From Sulfuritalea sp. (GTDB taxonomy: Bacteria > Pseudomonadota > Gammaproteobacteria > Burkholderiales > Rhodocyclaceae), in contig JALHNN010000012.1 of the NCBI GenBank assembly GCA_022843505.1, positions 1 through 15,925 on the forward strand: a DNA stretch of 15,925 bases, read 5' to 3'. A program made the position numbers and the translations under genes. The notes under the pieces are model-generated. The model did no database searches, was not told the DNA's origin, and saw nothing but the letters and a program-made list of their open reading frames with translations. Of the stretch, positions 6,160 through 13,333 are shown piece by piece. The number at the start of each line of letters is the position of its first letter. Position 1 is the first letter of the stretch.

Positions 6160-7458
6160 CTAAAGAATCATCCCCGCCCCGACCGTATTGTTGGTGCTTT
6201 CGTCGATGACGATGAACGCCCCGGTGGCGCGGTTCTCCGCGTAGCGATCAACCACCAGCGGCTGCGCCAGCTTGAAGGCGACGCGGGCGATGTCGTTCAT
6301 GCCGATTCCTTCAGCCGCCACCTGCTGCAGCGAATTGATGTCGAGCCGGTAGCTGATGCCATCGAGCAGGGCGCGGGCGTCGCGCGTGGTCTGGCGGATC
6401 AGGTATTTGCGCCGTGCATCGAGCGGGCTTTCGCCCAGCCAGCACAGCATGGCTTCGATGCGCCGTGTCACCAGCGCCGACTCTTTGACGTCGCCGCGCA
6501 CGATCATGTCGCCGCGCGAGATGTCGATCTCGTCTTCCAGCAGCAGCGTCACTGACTGCTCCGCGACCGCGCACGGCAGTGAGCGGCCACCGATCTGGAT
6601 GTCCTTGATGCGGCTGCGGCGCTCGGAAGGCAGCACCACGACCTCGTCGCCAACGGCAATCTCGCCTGACTCGACGCGGCCCATGAAGCCGCGGTAGTCG
6701 TGCAACAGGGGGTCGTCGGCCTTCTGCGGGCGGCAGACATACTGCACCGGGAAGCGGAAGCGCTCGTCGCTCTCGCTGTGCGCGGCGGGCGCCGATTCGA
6801 GGATGTCAATCAGGGTCGCTCCTTCGTACCAGCCGAGATTGTCGCCGCGATCGACCAGCATGTCGCCGTTCAGGGCCGACAGCGGAATGAAGCGAACATC
6901 CTCAATGCCCAGCTGCCGCGCAAAGTCCAGATACTCGTCGCGGATGCGTTCGAACACGGTGCGGTCGTAGCCGACCAGGTCCATCTTGTTCACCGCCACC
7001 AAGAGGTGCGGAATGCCGACCAGGTGGGCCAGGTAGGAATGGCGCCGGGTCTGCGTCAGCACGCCCTTCCTGGCGTCGATCAGGATGATCGCCAGGTTGG
7101 CGGTCGAGGCGGCGGTGACCATGTTGCGCGTGTACTGCTCGTGCCCCGGCGCGTCGGCGATGATGTACTTTCGGTGGCCGGTGCTGAAGTAGCGATAGGC
7201 GACGTCGATGGTGATGCCCTGTTCGCGCTCGGCCTGCAGGCCGTCGGTCAGCAGCGACAGGTCGACCGTTTCCATGCCTCGCCGCTGCGAGGTTTTTTCG
7301 ATCGCGTTCAGCGTGTCGGCAAGGATCGCCTTGGTGTCGTAGAGCAGACGGCCGATCAGCGTGCTCTTGCCGTCATCGACGCTGCCGCAGGTGAGGAAGC
7401 GCAGCAGGCCGTTGTCGACCGGACGGCCGAACTCGGGAATGTGTTCGATGGCACTCAT
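6160..7458 (-). CDS. cysN: Sulfate adenylyltransferase subunit 1 (GTPase)
   Basis: This gene encodes 432 residues. CysN is the GTPase partner of CysD in ATP sulfurylase, and GTP hydrolysis drives formation of APS from sulfate and ATP. The G motifs are complete: GSVDDGKS (25-32), the switch region with GITIDVAYRYF (81-91), DAPGHE (102-107), NKMD (157-160) and SALNGD (194-199). They are followed by EF-Tu-like beta-barrel domains. No APS kinase (CysC) domain is fused to the C-terminus, which fits the APS-reductase route of the neighbouring cysH. Its ATG overlaps the cysD stop by one base (TGATG), suggesting translational coupling. It is the last gene of the operon. Confidence 0.97.
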   Translation of the reverse strand: MSAIEHIPEFGRPVDNGLLRFLTCGSVDDGKSTLIGRLLYDTKAILADTLNAIEKTSQRRGMETVDLSLLTDGLQAEREQGITIDVAYRYFSTGHRKYIIADAPGHEQYTRNMVTAASTANLAIILIDARKGVLTQTRRHSYLAHLVGIPHLLVAVNKMDLVGYDRTVFERIRDEYLDFARQLGIEDVRFIPLSALNGDMLVDRGDNLGWYEGATLIDILESAPAAHSESDERFRFPVQYVCRPQKADDPLLHDYRGFMGRVESGEIAVGDEVVVLPSERRSRIKDIQIGGRSLPCAVAEQSVTLLLEDEIDISRGDMIVRGDVKESALVTRRIEAMLCWLGESPLDARRKYLIRQTTRDARALLDGISYRLDINSLQQVAAEGIGMNDIARVAFKLAQPLVVDRYAENRATGAFIVIDESTNNTVGAGMIL

Positions 7459-8393
7459 CAGAAATACCCTTCCTTCTTGCGTTGTTCCATCGCCGCTTCC
7501 GAGGCTTGATCATCCAGCCGTGTCGCGCCGCGCTCGGTAATCGTCGTGGTCGCCGTTTCGGCGATGATCTTGCGCACCGTGTCGGCATCCGATTCGACCG
7601 GCGCGGTGCAGGTGATGTCGCCGACGGTGCGGAAGCGGACCTGTAACTGTTCGACGACGTCGCCGTCGCGTGCCGGGGTGAGTTCCGTCACCGGTTGCAA
7701 CAGGCCGCCCTTGCGGATTACCGGCCGCGTGTGGGCGAAGTAGATGGACGGCAGGGCCAGACCTTCGCGTGCGATGTACTGCCAGACATCAAGTTCGGTC
7801 CAGTTCGAGATCGGAAAGGCGCGAATGTTCTCGCTCTTGTGCACGCGGGCGTTGAACAGATCCCACAGTTCGGGGCGCTGGTTCTTCGGGTCCCAGCCGC
7901 CGAATTCATCGCGGAAGGAAAAGATGCGCTCCTTGGCGCGCGCCTTTTCTTCGTCGCGGCGGGCGCCGCCGATGCAGGCGTCGAAGCCGAACTCCTCGAT
8001 GGCTTCGAGCAGGGTCACCGACTGGTGCTTGTTGCGCGACTCGTCGGCCGACTTGAGGCGCACCGTGCCGCGCGCCATCGAGCTTTCCACGGAACGCACG
8101 ATCAGGCGCTCGTTCAGTTCGCAGGCGCGCGCATCGCGGAAGTCGATGACTTCGGAATAGTTGTGCCCGGTGTCGATGTGCAGCAGTGGAAACGGAAAGC
8201 GGCCGGGGCGGAAGGCCTTCTCGGCCAGGCGCAGGAGGACGATGGAATCCTTGCCGCCGGAGAACAGCAGCGCCGGGTTGCTGCACTGGCCGGCCACTTC
8301 GCGCAGGATGTAGATGGCCTCGGCCTCGAGCCAGTCCAGGTGGTCGAGCGCAGGGTGCAGCGGCAGAACGGGTTCGAGGATGGGCGTGTTCAT
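7458..8393 (-). CDS. cysD: Sulfate adenylyltransferase subunit 2
   Basis: This gene encodes 311 residues, the usual length. CysD is the catalytic ATP-pyrophosphatase subunit that joins sulfate to AMP, releasing pyrophosphate, in complex with CysN. The PP-loop SGGKDS is at residues 45-50. Other family stretches are HIDTGHNYSEVIDFRD (72-87), GGARRDEEKARAKERIFSFR (142-161) and ISNWTELDVWQYI (195-207). The C-terminus ends MEQRKKEGYF, characteristic of CysD. The ATG overlaps the cysH stop by four bases (ATGA), and the stop overlaps cysN. Confidence 0.97.
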   Translation of the reverse strand: MNTPILEPVLPLHPALDHLDWLEAEAIYILREVAGQCSNPALLFSGGKDSIVLLRLAEKAFRPGRFPFPLLHIDTGHNYSEVIDFRDARACELNERLIVRSVESSMARGTVRLKSADESRNKHQSVTLLEAIEEFGFDACIGGARRDEEKARAKERIFSFRDEFGGWDPKNQRPELWDLFNARVHKSENIRAFPISNWTELDVWQYIAREGLALPSIYFAHTRPVIRKGGLLQPVTELTPARDGDVVEQLQVRFRTVGDITCTAPVESDADTVRKIIAETATTTITERGATRLDDQASEAAMEQRKKEGYF

Positions 8394-9172
8394 GCTGCCG
8401 CCGTCCTGTCAGCGCCGACTTCCGCCTTGGCGACACGCTGCAGCTTGCCGTCCACCAGGTGCAGGCCGCATTCCTTGGTGTCTGCGCTTTCCCACCACCA
8501 GCGGCCGGCGCGCACATCCTCGCCGGGCTGAATGGCGCGGGTGCAGGGCGCGCAGCCGATGCTCGGGTAGCCACGGTCGTGCAGGGCGTTGTAGGGCACA
8601 TTGTTGGCACGCAGGTAGACCCAGACCTCGCGTTCGCTCCAGTCGGCCAGCGGGCTGATCTTGACCAGCTTGTTGCCGTGGTCGAAGGCCACGGTCTTCA
8701 GCTTGTCGCGGGTCGGCGACTGCGCCGCGCGCAGGCCGGTGATCCAGGCCTGTTTGCCCGCCAGCGCGCGCTGCAGCGGCTCGATCTTGCGTGCGTGGCA
8801 GCAGGCCTTGCGCGCCTCCACGGAGTCGTAGAAGCCGTTGATGCCATGCGTGCCGATGAACTCCTGCACGGCGTCGTGGCGCGGCGCGTAGATCGCGATG
8901 CGGCGCTGGTAACGGGCTTCGGCGCGGGCGATCAGGTCGTAGGTCTCGGCCGGCAGGCGCCCGGTGTCGAGCGAGAAAATGCCGATGTCGAGGCCATCAC
9001 CCCAGATCATGTCGGTCAGCACCATGTCCTCGGCGCCCAGGCTGTTGGCAAAGACGACGGGCGCATAATCGCGCTCCACGTCCTGCAGCAGCTGTTTGAC
9101 GCGGACCGCCTTGTCGGCGACGGCGGCGACCAGTTCCAGGTCGGCCAGATCGGGGATGTTTTCGCGCAGCAT
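8390..9172 (-). CDS. cysH: Assimilatory APS reductase (iron-sulfur CysH)
   Basis: This gene encodes 260 residues. It reduces adenosine 5'-phosphosulfate to sulfite and AMP using thioredoxin or glutathione-type donors. The [4Fe-4S] ligand pattern is complete: Cys124-Cys125 and Cys207-x-x-Cys210. This marks APS-specific enzymes, whereas PAPS-specific CysH lacks it. The catalytic cysteine is Cys235 in KECGLH. The PP-loop-like region lies near FANSLGAEDMV (41-51), and FSLDTGRLP at 66-74 is typical. I chose ATG 9172 because AAGGAG lies 7 bases upstream. The frame stays open further upstream but overlaps the DUF934 gene there. It lies between DUF934 and cysD. Confidence 0.96.
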   Translation of the reverse strand: MLRENIPDLADLELVAAVADKAVRVKQLLQDVERDYAPVVFANSLGAEDMVLTDMIWGDGLDIGIFSLDTGRLPAETYDLIARAEARYQRRIAIYAPRHDAVQEFIGTHGINGFYDSVEARKACCHARKIEPLQRALAGKQAWITGLRAAQSPTRDKLKTVAFDHGNKLVKISPLADWSEREVWVYLRANNVPYNALHDRGYPSIGCAPCTRAIQPGEDVRAGRWWWESADTKECGLHLVDGKLQRVAKAEVGADRTAAA

Positions 9173-9197
9173 GGTACGGCTCCTTCGGCAATGCGGA

Positions 9198-9725
9198 TCA
9201 GGCGACCCGTCGGCGGAACAGCGGATCGGGCTGGTCGGCGGCGGCCTGGTAGGTTTCGGGGAAATCGTCGAACGCGGCCAGCGCCTCTTCGGCACTCTTG
9301 CCTTCGCCCAGCACGAAGGCGTCGAAGCCGGCGCGGTTGAGGAAGAAGATCTGGTCGCGGCCGATGTCGCCGAAGGCGCGCACCTCGCCGTCGTAGCCAT
9401 AGCGCTCACGCAGCAGGCGGGCGGTGGAATAGCCGCGGCCGTCGGCGAACTTCGGGAAATGCACGGCGATCACCGTGAAGTCGTCGATGTCGGCGGCGAT
9501 GTCCTCGGCCTTGTCCTCCGGCGCGAGCCAGATGCCCAGCGGCGTTCCGTGCTCGTATTCGCGATGGATCAGGCAGGCCTTCTTGGCCTTCCATACCGCC
9601 AGCGGCACCAGCAGCGGGCCGACCGGCAGGCAGACGTCGAAGGGCGCCTCGCCATCGACCAGGGTCACGACTTTCCATGCGTCGTCCTGCAGGCGACGCT
9701 CCTTGATGATCTGCTTGTTAGCCAT
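9198..9725 (-). CDS. DUF934 family protein, sulfite-reductase associated
   Basis: This gene encodes 175 residues and is recognised as a DUF934-type protein from its position and style. It begins MANKQIIKERRLQDDAW. The middle contains LAPEDKAEDIAADIDDFTVIAVHFPKFADGRGYSTARLLRERYGYDGEVRAFGDIGRDQIF, the most family-like part, and it ends in an acidic, aromatic segment and RRR. No signal peptide, membrane helix or cysteine cluster is evident (only two cysteines). The biochemical function is not established to my knowledge. Members commonly lie beside cysI and cysH, so a helper role in sulfite reduction is inferred. The start overlaps the end of cysI by 8 bases, and AAGGAG lies upstream of the ATG. 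It ends 25 bases before cysH. Confidence 0.88.
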   Translation of the reverse strand: MANKQIIKERRLQDDAWKVVTLVDGEAPFDVCLPVGPLLVPLAVWKAKKACLIHREYEHGTPLGIWLAPEDKAEDIAADIDDFTVIAVHFPKFADGRGYSTARLLRERYGYDGEVRAFGDIGRDQIFFLNRAGFDAFVLGEGKSAEEALAAFDDFPETYQAAADQPDPLFRRRVA

Positions 9726-11400
9726 TTGCGACTCTCCTTGATTGATTGGGGTTCGGGTATGCAGCCGTGCGGAAGGGCTCGACGCCGAGGCGGTCGAAGG
9801 TGTCGATGAAACGCTCGTCGGCGTGACGGTGGGCGAGGTAGGCGCCGATCAGGCGTTCCACTGCGTCCGCCACTTCGGCGGCGGCAAAGGCGCGGCCGAT
9901 CACCTCGCCGATGTGGGCGTCATTGCCCTGGCGGCCGCCGAGCGTGACCTGGTACCACTCCTCGCCGTTCTTGTCGACGCCGAGGATGCCGATGGCGCCG
10001 AGGTGGTGGTGGCCGCAGGAATTCATGCAGCCGGAGATGTTGAGTTCCAGCTCGCCGATGTCGTGCTGGTAGTCGAGGTCCTCGAAGCGCTCCTGGATCG
10101 CGGCGGCGATGGGCAGCGAGCGGGCGTTGGCCAGCCCACAGAAGTCGCCGCCGGGGCAGGCGATCAGGTCCTGGATCAGGCCCACGGTGGGCGACGCCAG
10201 CCCCGCCGCCTTGGCGCGGTGCCACACGGTGTAGAGCTCGCGCTGCGGCACGTCGGCGAGGATCAGGTTCTGTTCGTGGGAGACGCGGATCTCGCCGAAG
10301 CTGTAGCGCTCGGCGAGGTCGGCGGCAGCTTCCATTTGTTCGCTGGTGGCGTCGCCGGGCGCGGCGCCGGGTTTCTTCAGCGACAGGGTCACGGCGGCGT
10401 AGCCCGGCACCTTGTGGGCGTGCACATTGCGTTCGACCCAGCGCGCGAAGGCCTTGTCTTCGCGCTGGTGGGCCAGGTGGCAGAGGTCGCCGTCGGCCAG
10501 GGTTTCGTAGTCGGGCGCGGCGAACTGGGCCGAGACGCGGGCAACCTCGGCCGCGGTCAGCGTCGACGGACCGTCCTTCAGGTGCGACCATTCCGCGTCG
10601 ACCTGGCGGGCGAATTCCGCGGCCCCCAGCGCCTTCACGAGGATCTTGATGCGCGCCTTGTAGGCGTTGTCGCGGCGGCCGTGGCGGTTGAAGACGCGGA
10701 CCAGGGCCTCGGTGTAACTCAGCAGGTCGTGCCAGGGCAGGAACTCGCGCAGCACTGGGCCGAGCAGCGGGGTGCGACCGAGGCCGCCGCCGGCATGGAC
10801 GCGGAAGCCGATCTCGCCGGCGTCATCGCGCAGGAGTTGCAGGCCGAGGTCATGGACCTGGATGGCGGCGCGGTCTTCCCGTGACCCGGAGATCGCGACT
10901 TTGAACTTGCGCGGCAGGTAGGCGAACTCGGGGTGGAAGGTCGACCACTGGCGCAGGATCTCGGCCCAGGGACGCGGGTCGGCGATTTCGTCGGCGGCGA
11001 CGCCGGCGAAGTGGTCGGTGGTCACATTGCGGATGCAGTTGCCCGAGGTCTGGATCGCATGGAGTTCGTCTGCGGCGAGCTCGGCGAGGATCTCCGGCGC
11101 GTCCTCGAGCTTGAGCCAGTTCAGCTGCAGGTTGTGGCGCGTGGTGAAGTGGCCGAAGCCGCGGTCGTAGCGGCGCGCGACGTCGGCAAAGCGGCGCAGC
11201 TGGCGCGCCGAGATCAGGCCGTAGGGCACGGCCAGGCGCAGCATCGGTCCATGGCGCTGGATGTAGAGGCCGTTCTGCAGGCGCAGGGGGCGGAACTCAT
11301 CGTCGCTCAGTTCGCCGGCCAGGTAGCGCTCGGTCTGGCCGCGAAACTGGGCGACGCGGGCCCGGACGATGGTGTGGTCGTAATCGTCGTACTTGTACAT
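9718..11400 (-). CDS. cysI: Sulfite reductase hemoprotein (nitrite/sulfite reductase family)
   Basis: This gene encodes 560 residues. It is a siroheme and [4Fe-4S] enzyme that reduces sulfite to sulfide with six electrons. The four cluster/siroheme cysteines are present as Cys415-x5-Cys421 (ACPGGDFCGLA) and Cys458-x3-Cys462 (ISGCMNSCGHHH). Two ferredoxin-like half domains are visible, with FTTRHNLQLNWL (85-96) and SGNCIRNVTTDH (119-130) around substrate-binding arginines. The start has AAGGAAAA upstream. No CysJ flavoprotein is encoded nearby, so the electron donor may be ferredoxin or another protein. Nitrite could be an alternative substrate for this family, but the cys context favours sulfite. 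It lies 10 bases after the TSUP gene and overlaps DUF934. Confidence 0.94.
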   Translation of the reverse strand: MYKYDDYDHTIVRARVAQFRGQTERYLAGELSDDEFRPLRLQNGLYIQRHGPMLRLAVPYGLISARQLRRFADVARRYDRGFGHFTTRHNLQLNWLKLEDAPEILAELAADELHAIQTSGNCIRNVTTDHFAGVAADEIADPRPWAEILRQWSTFHPEFAYLPRKFKVAISGSREDRAAIQVHDLGLQLLRDDAGEIGFRVHAGGGLGRTPLLGPVLREFLPWHDLLSYTEALVRVFNRHGRRDNAYKARIKILVKALGAAEFARQVDAEWSHLKDGPSTLTAAEVARVSAQFAAPDYETLADGDLCHLAHQREDKAFARWVERNVHAHKVPGYAAVTLSLKKPGAAPGDATSEQMEAAADLAERYSFGEIRVSHEQNLILADVPQRELYTVWHRAKAAGLASPTVGLIQDLIACPGGDFCGLANARSLPIAAAIQERFEDLDYQHDIGELELNISGCMNSCGHHHLGAIGILGVDKNGEEWYQVTLGGRQGNDAHIGEVIGRAFAAAEVADAVERLIGAYLAHRHADERFIDTFDRLGVEPFRTAAYPNPNQSRRVANG

Positions 11401-11410
11401 GGCGTTTTCC

Positions 11411-12199
11411 TTAGACGAATATCAGCTTGCCGCCGATCAGCAGCAGAACGGAGGCGAGCAGGCCGCGCAGCGCCCGCTCCGGAACCTTGGCGGCGAAATG
11501 GGCGCCGAGCGCGATGCCGGGCAGGGACCCGATCAAGAGCGATACCAGCAGCAGGACGTCCACCGTACCCAGCCACCAGTGGCCGAGGCCGGCGATCAGG
11601 GTCAGGGGCACGGCGTGGGCGATGTCGGAACCGACAATGCGGCGCGTGGCAAGTTGCGGATAGAGGAAGGTCAGGGCGGTGACACCAAGGGCCCCGGCAC
11701 CAACCGAGGATATGGTCACCAGCGCGCCGACGATGGCGCCGACGAAAACCGTCAGCGCTGGCGTCCGCTTTTGAAAGTCGGCGCTGGCGGGACGGCGCCG
11801 GGCCAGGTCCAGCAGGTGCTGGCGGAAGAACAGCGAGGCGGCAGTGAGCAGGAGGGCGAACCCGAGCACCACCGAGATCAGCCCCGTGGCGCCGTGGCCC
11901 TGCACGCCGAGTTGTGCCAGTGCGAGCAGGGTGAGGCCGGCTGCCGGCAAGCTGCCCAGCGCCAGGCGTCCGGTGATGGTCCAGTCGATGTTGCCGTGGC
12001 GCTGATGCACCCAGGAGCCGCCGGCTTTGGTGATCGCCGCATAAAGCAAGTCAGTGCCCACTGCGGTCGCCGGCTTGAAGCCGAAGAGCAGTACCAGCAG
12101 CGGCGTCATCAGCGAGCCGCCGCCGACACCGGTCAGGCCGACCAGTAGGCCGACGGCGAAACCGGAGAGCGGGAGCAGGGGGTTGAGCGCGAATTCCAT
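11411..12199 (-). CDS. TSUP family (TauE/SafE) membrane permease
   Basis: This gene encodes 262 residues from ATG 12199. An in-frame ATG at 12211 would add four residues. Neither has a clear Shine-Dalgarno, and I prefer 12199 because it puts the first helix near the N-terminus as usual. It is a polytopic inner-membrane protein with about seven or eight hydrophobic segments in two homologous halves. The half motifs are GLTGVGGGSLMTPLLVLLFG (21-40) and the matching GALVTISSVGAGALGVTAL (158-176). TauE/SafE proteins move sulfite, sulfonate or related sulfur anions. As first gene of the cys operon it may export excess sulfite or take up a sulfur source. Direction and substrate cannot be read from sequence. 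Confidence 0.9.
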   Translation of the reverse strand: MEFALNPLLPLSGFAVGLLVGLTGVGGGSLMTPLLVLLFGFKPATAVGTDLLYAAITKAGGSWVHQRHGNIDWTITGRLALGSLPAAGLTLLALAQLGVQGHGATGLISVVLGFALLLTAASLFFRQHLLDLARRRPASADFQKRTPALTVFVGAIVGALVTISSVGAGALGVTALTFLYPQLATRRIVGSDIAHAVPLTLIAGLGHWWLGTVDVLLLVSLLIGSLPGIALGAHFAAKVPERALRGLLASVLLLIGGKLIFV

Positions 12200-12211
12200 G
12201 ATGCAGTGCAT

Positions 12212-12285
12212 GGTAGGGACTTCATATAGTCCTGAAAAATACTTGTTTGATCTTTATATATAGCCAGAAGTTATATAATTGGCAC
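12212..12285. promoter_or_regulatory. Divergent promoter region of cysB and the cys operon
   Basis: This short region is strikingly AT-rich against a GC-rich background. On the + strand TATAAT (12274-12279) is a perfect -10 for cysB. An alternative + promoter pairs CTGAAA (12232-12237) with TATATA (12255-12260) at 17 bases. On the - strand TATAAA (12258-12253) could be the -10 of the permease-cysI operon, with no good -35, as expected for an activated promoter. TATATA at 12257-12262 and 12272-12277 flanks a 9-base spacer, a LysR-type operator-like arrangement. CysB binding here is inferred from context. Confidence 0.6.
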
Positions 12286-13227
12286 ATGAAACTGCAACAA
12301 CTGCGTTACCTGGTCGAAGTGGAGCGGCGTGGCTTGAATGTCTCGGCCGCCGCGGAAGCGCTGTTTACCTCCCAACCGGGCGTATCCAAGCAGATCGGCA
12401 TGCTCGAGGAGGAACTGGGTCTGACGATCTTCGAGCGCAGCGGCAAGCGCCTGACGGGAATCACCCCACCCGGCCGTGTGGTTCTGGCCATGGCGCAGCG
12501 CATGCTTGCCGAAGCGCAGAACATGAAGCGGGTCGGCGAGGATTTCGCTGCCGATGGTCGCGGCGAGCTGTCGATTGCCATCACCCACACGCAGGCGCGC
12601 TACACCCTGCCCCGCGTGATCAAGGACTTCGTCAGCCACCACCCCGGAATCCGGCTGCATATCCAGCAGGGGAGCCCGCAGCAGGTCGCCGGCTGGGTGC
12701 TGGACCGCAGCGCCGACCTCGGCATCGCCACGGAAGCCCTCGATCGTTACGACGAGCTGCTGACCCTGCCCTGCTTTCAGTGGGCGCACCTGGTGGTGAC
12801 ACCGCGCGGCCATCCGTTGCTGGCGCGGCAGCCCCTGACGCTCGCCGGCCTGGCCGGGTACCCCCTGATTACCTACGATGCGACTTTTACCGGCCGCTCG
12901 CGCATCGACCGGGCATTCGAGCGCCAGCAACTGCGGCCGAACGTGATGCTCACCGCCATCGATTCAGATGTCATCAAGACCTATGTCGAGCTTGGGCTGG
13001 GGGTCGGCATCATTGCCGAGATGGCTTTTGATGCGGCGCGCGATACGGGATTGGCGGCCTTGCCGGCGACGCATCTGTTCGAGGGCAATACCACGCGGGT
13101 GGCCTTTCGCCGCGACGCCTGGCTGCGCCGCCACGAATTCGATTTCATGCAATTACTGGCGCCGCAGCTGAACCGGCAGGTCATCGAGGCAACCCTGCGG
13201 GCCGACGGCGCCGATCCGGGCCTGTAG
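12286..13227 (+). CDS. cysB: CysB-type LysR family regulator
   Basis: This gene encodes 313 residues, beginning MKLQQLRYLVEVERRGLNVS. The N-terminal winged helix-turn-helix has its recognition region around residues 18-40 (SAAAEALFTSQPGVSKQIGM). The rest is a periplasmic-binding-like effector domain. Thr100, Thr102, Gln103, Thr149, Trp166 and Thr202 match, by position, residues I recall as lining the sulfate/effector pocket of enterobacterial CysB. It likely activates the divergent cys operon when reduced sulfur is scarce and may repress itself. ATG 12286 gives the canonical N-terminus. An in-frame TTG at 12247 would add 13 unlike residues. No Shine-Dalgarno precedes the ATG, and a perfect TATAAT ends 6 bases upstream. 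The paralogue Cbl is an alternative name. Confidence 0.93.
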   Translation: MKLQQLRYLVEVERRGLNVSAAAEALFTSQPGVSKQIGMLEEELGLTIFERSGKRLTGITPPGRVVLAMAQRMLAEAQNMKRVGEDFAADGRGELSIAITHTQARYTLPRVIKDFVSHHPGIRLHIQQGSPQQVAGWVLDRSADLGIATEALDRYDELLTLPCFQWAHLVVTPRGHPLLARQPLTLAGLAGYPLITYDATFTGRSRIDRAFERQQLRPNVMLTAIDSDVIKTYVELGLGVGIIAEMAFDAARDTGLAALPATHLFEGNTTRVAFRRDAWLRRHEFDFMQLLAPQLNRQVIEATLRADGADPGL

Positions 13228-13244
13228 GTCCCGGCCAAAAACGA

Positions 13245-13289
13245 TTCCGCCGGCGGAAGCCCTGCCGGGATCGATCCGCCGGCTAGAAT
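13245..13289 (+). promoter_or_regulatory. Nested repeats and -10 element before the TIGR02647-like gene
   Basis: A 14-base palindrome TTCCGCCGGCGGAA lies at 13245-13258. Its part GCCGGCGGA (13249-13257) also pairs with TCCGCCGGC (13275-13283) as a 9-bp inverted repeat around 17 bases. TAGAAT (13284-13289) directly follows and is a good -10 candidate, with transcription from about 13296. The best -35 is weak (CTGCCG at 13262-13267, 16-base spacing). The repeats may be an operator, or part of the cysB 3' end, although no U-tract follows. Confidence 0.45.
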
Positions 13290-13333
13290 GGCCGCATTGC
13301 AGAGCCCCAACCCTTCCCGACAGAGGAACCCAA

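Noticed and set aside
9173..9409. N-terminal extension of cysH to an ATG at 9409.
   Set aside because: It would overlap the DUF934 gene in another frame and is unlike CysH. ATG 9172 has a good AAGGAG.
9742..10884. Long + strand open frame antisense to cysI.
   Set aside because: CysI is certain from its four cluster cysteines. The antisense frame is valine-, glycine- and aspartate-rich without a motif.
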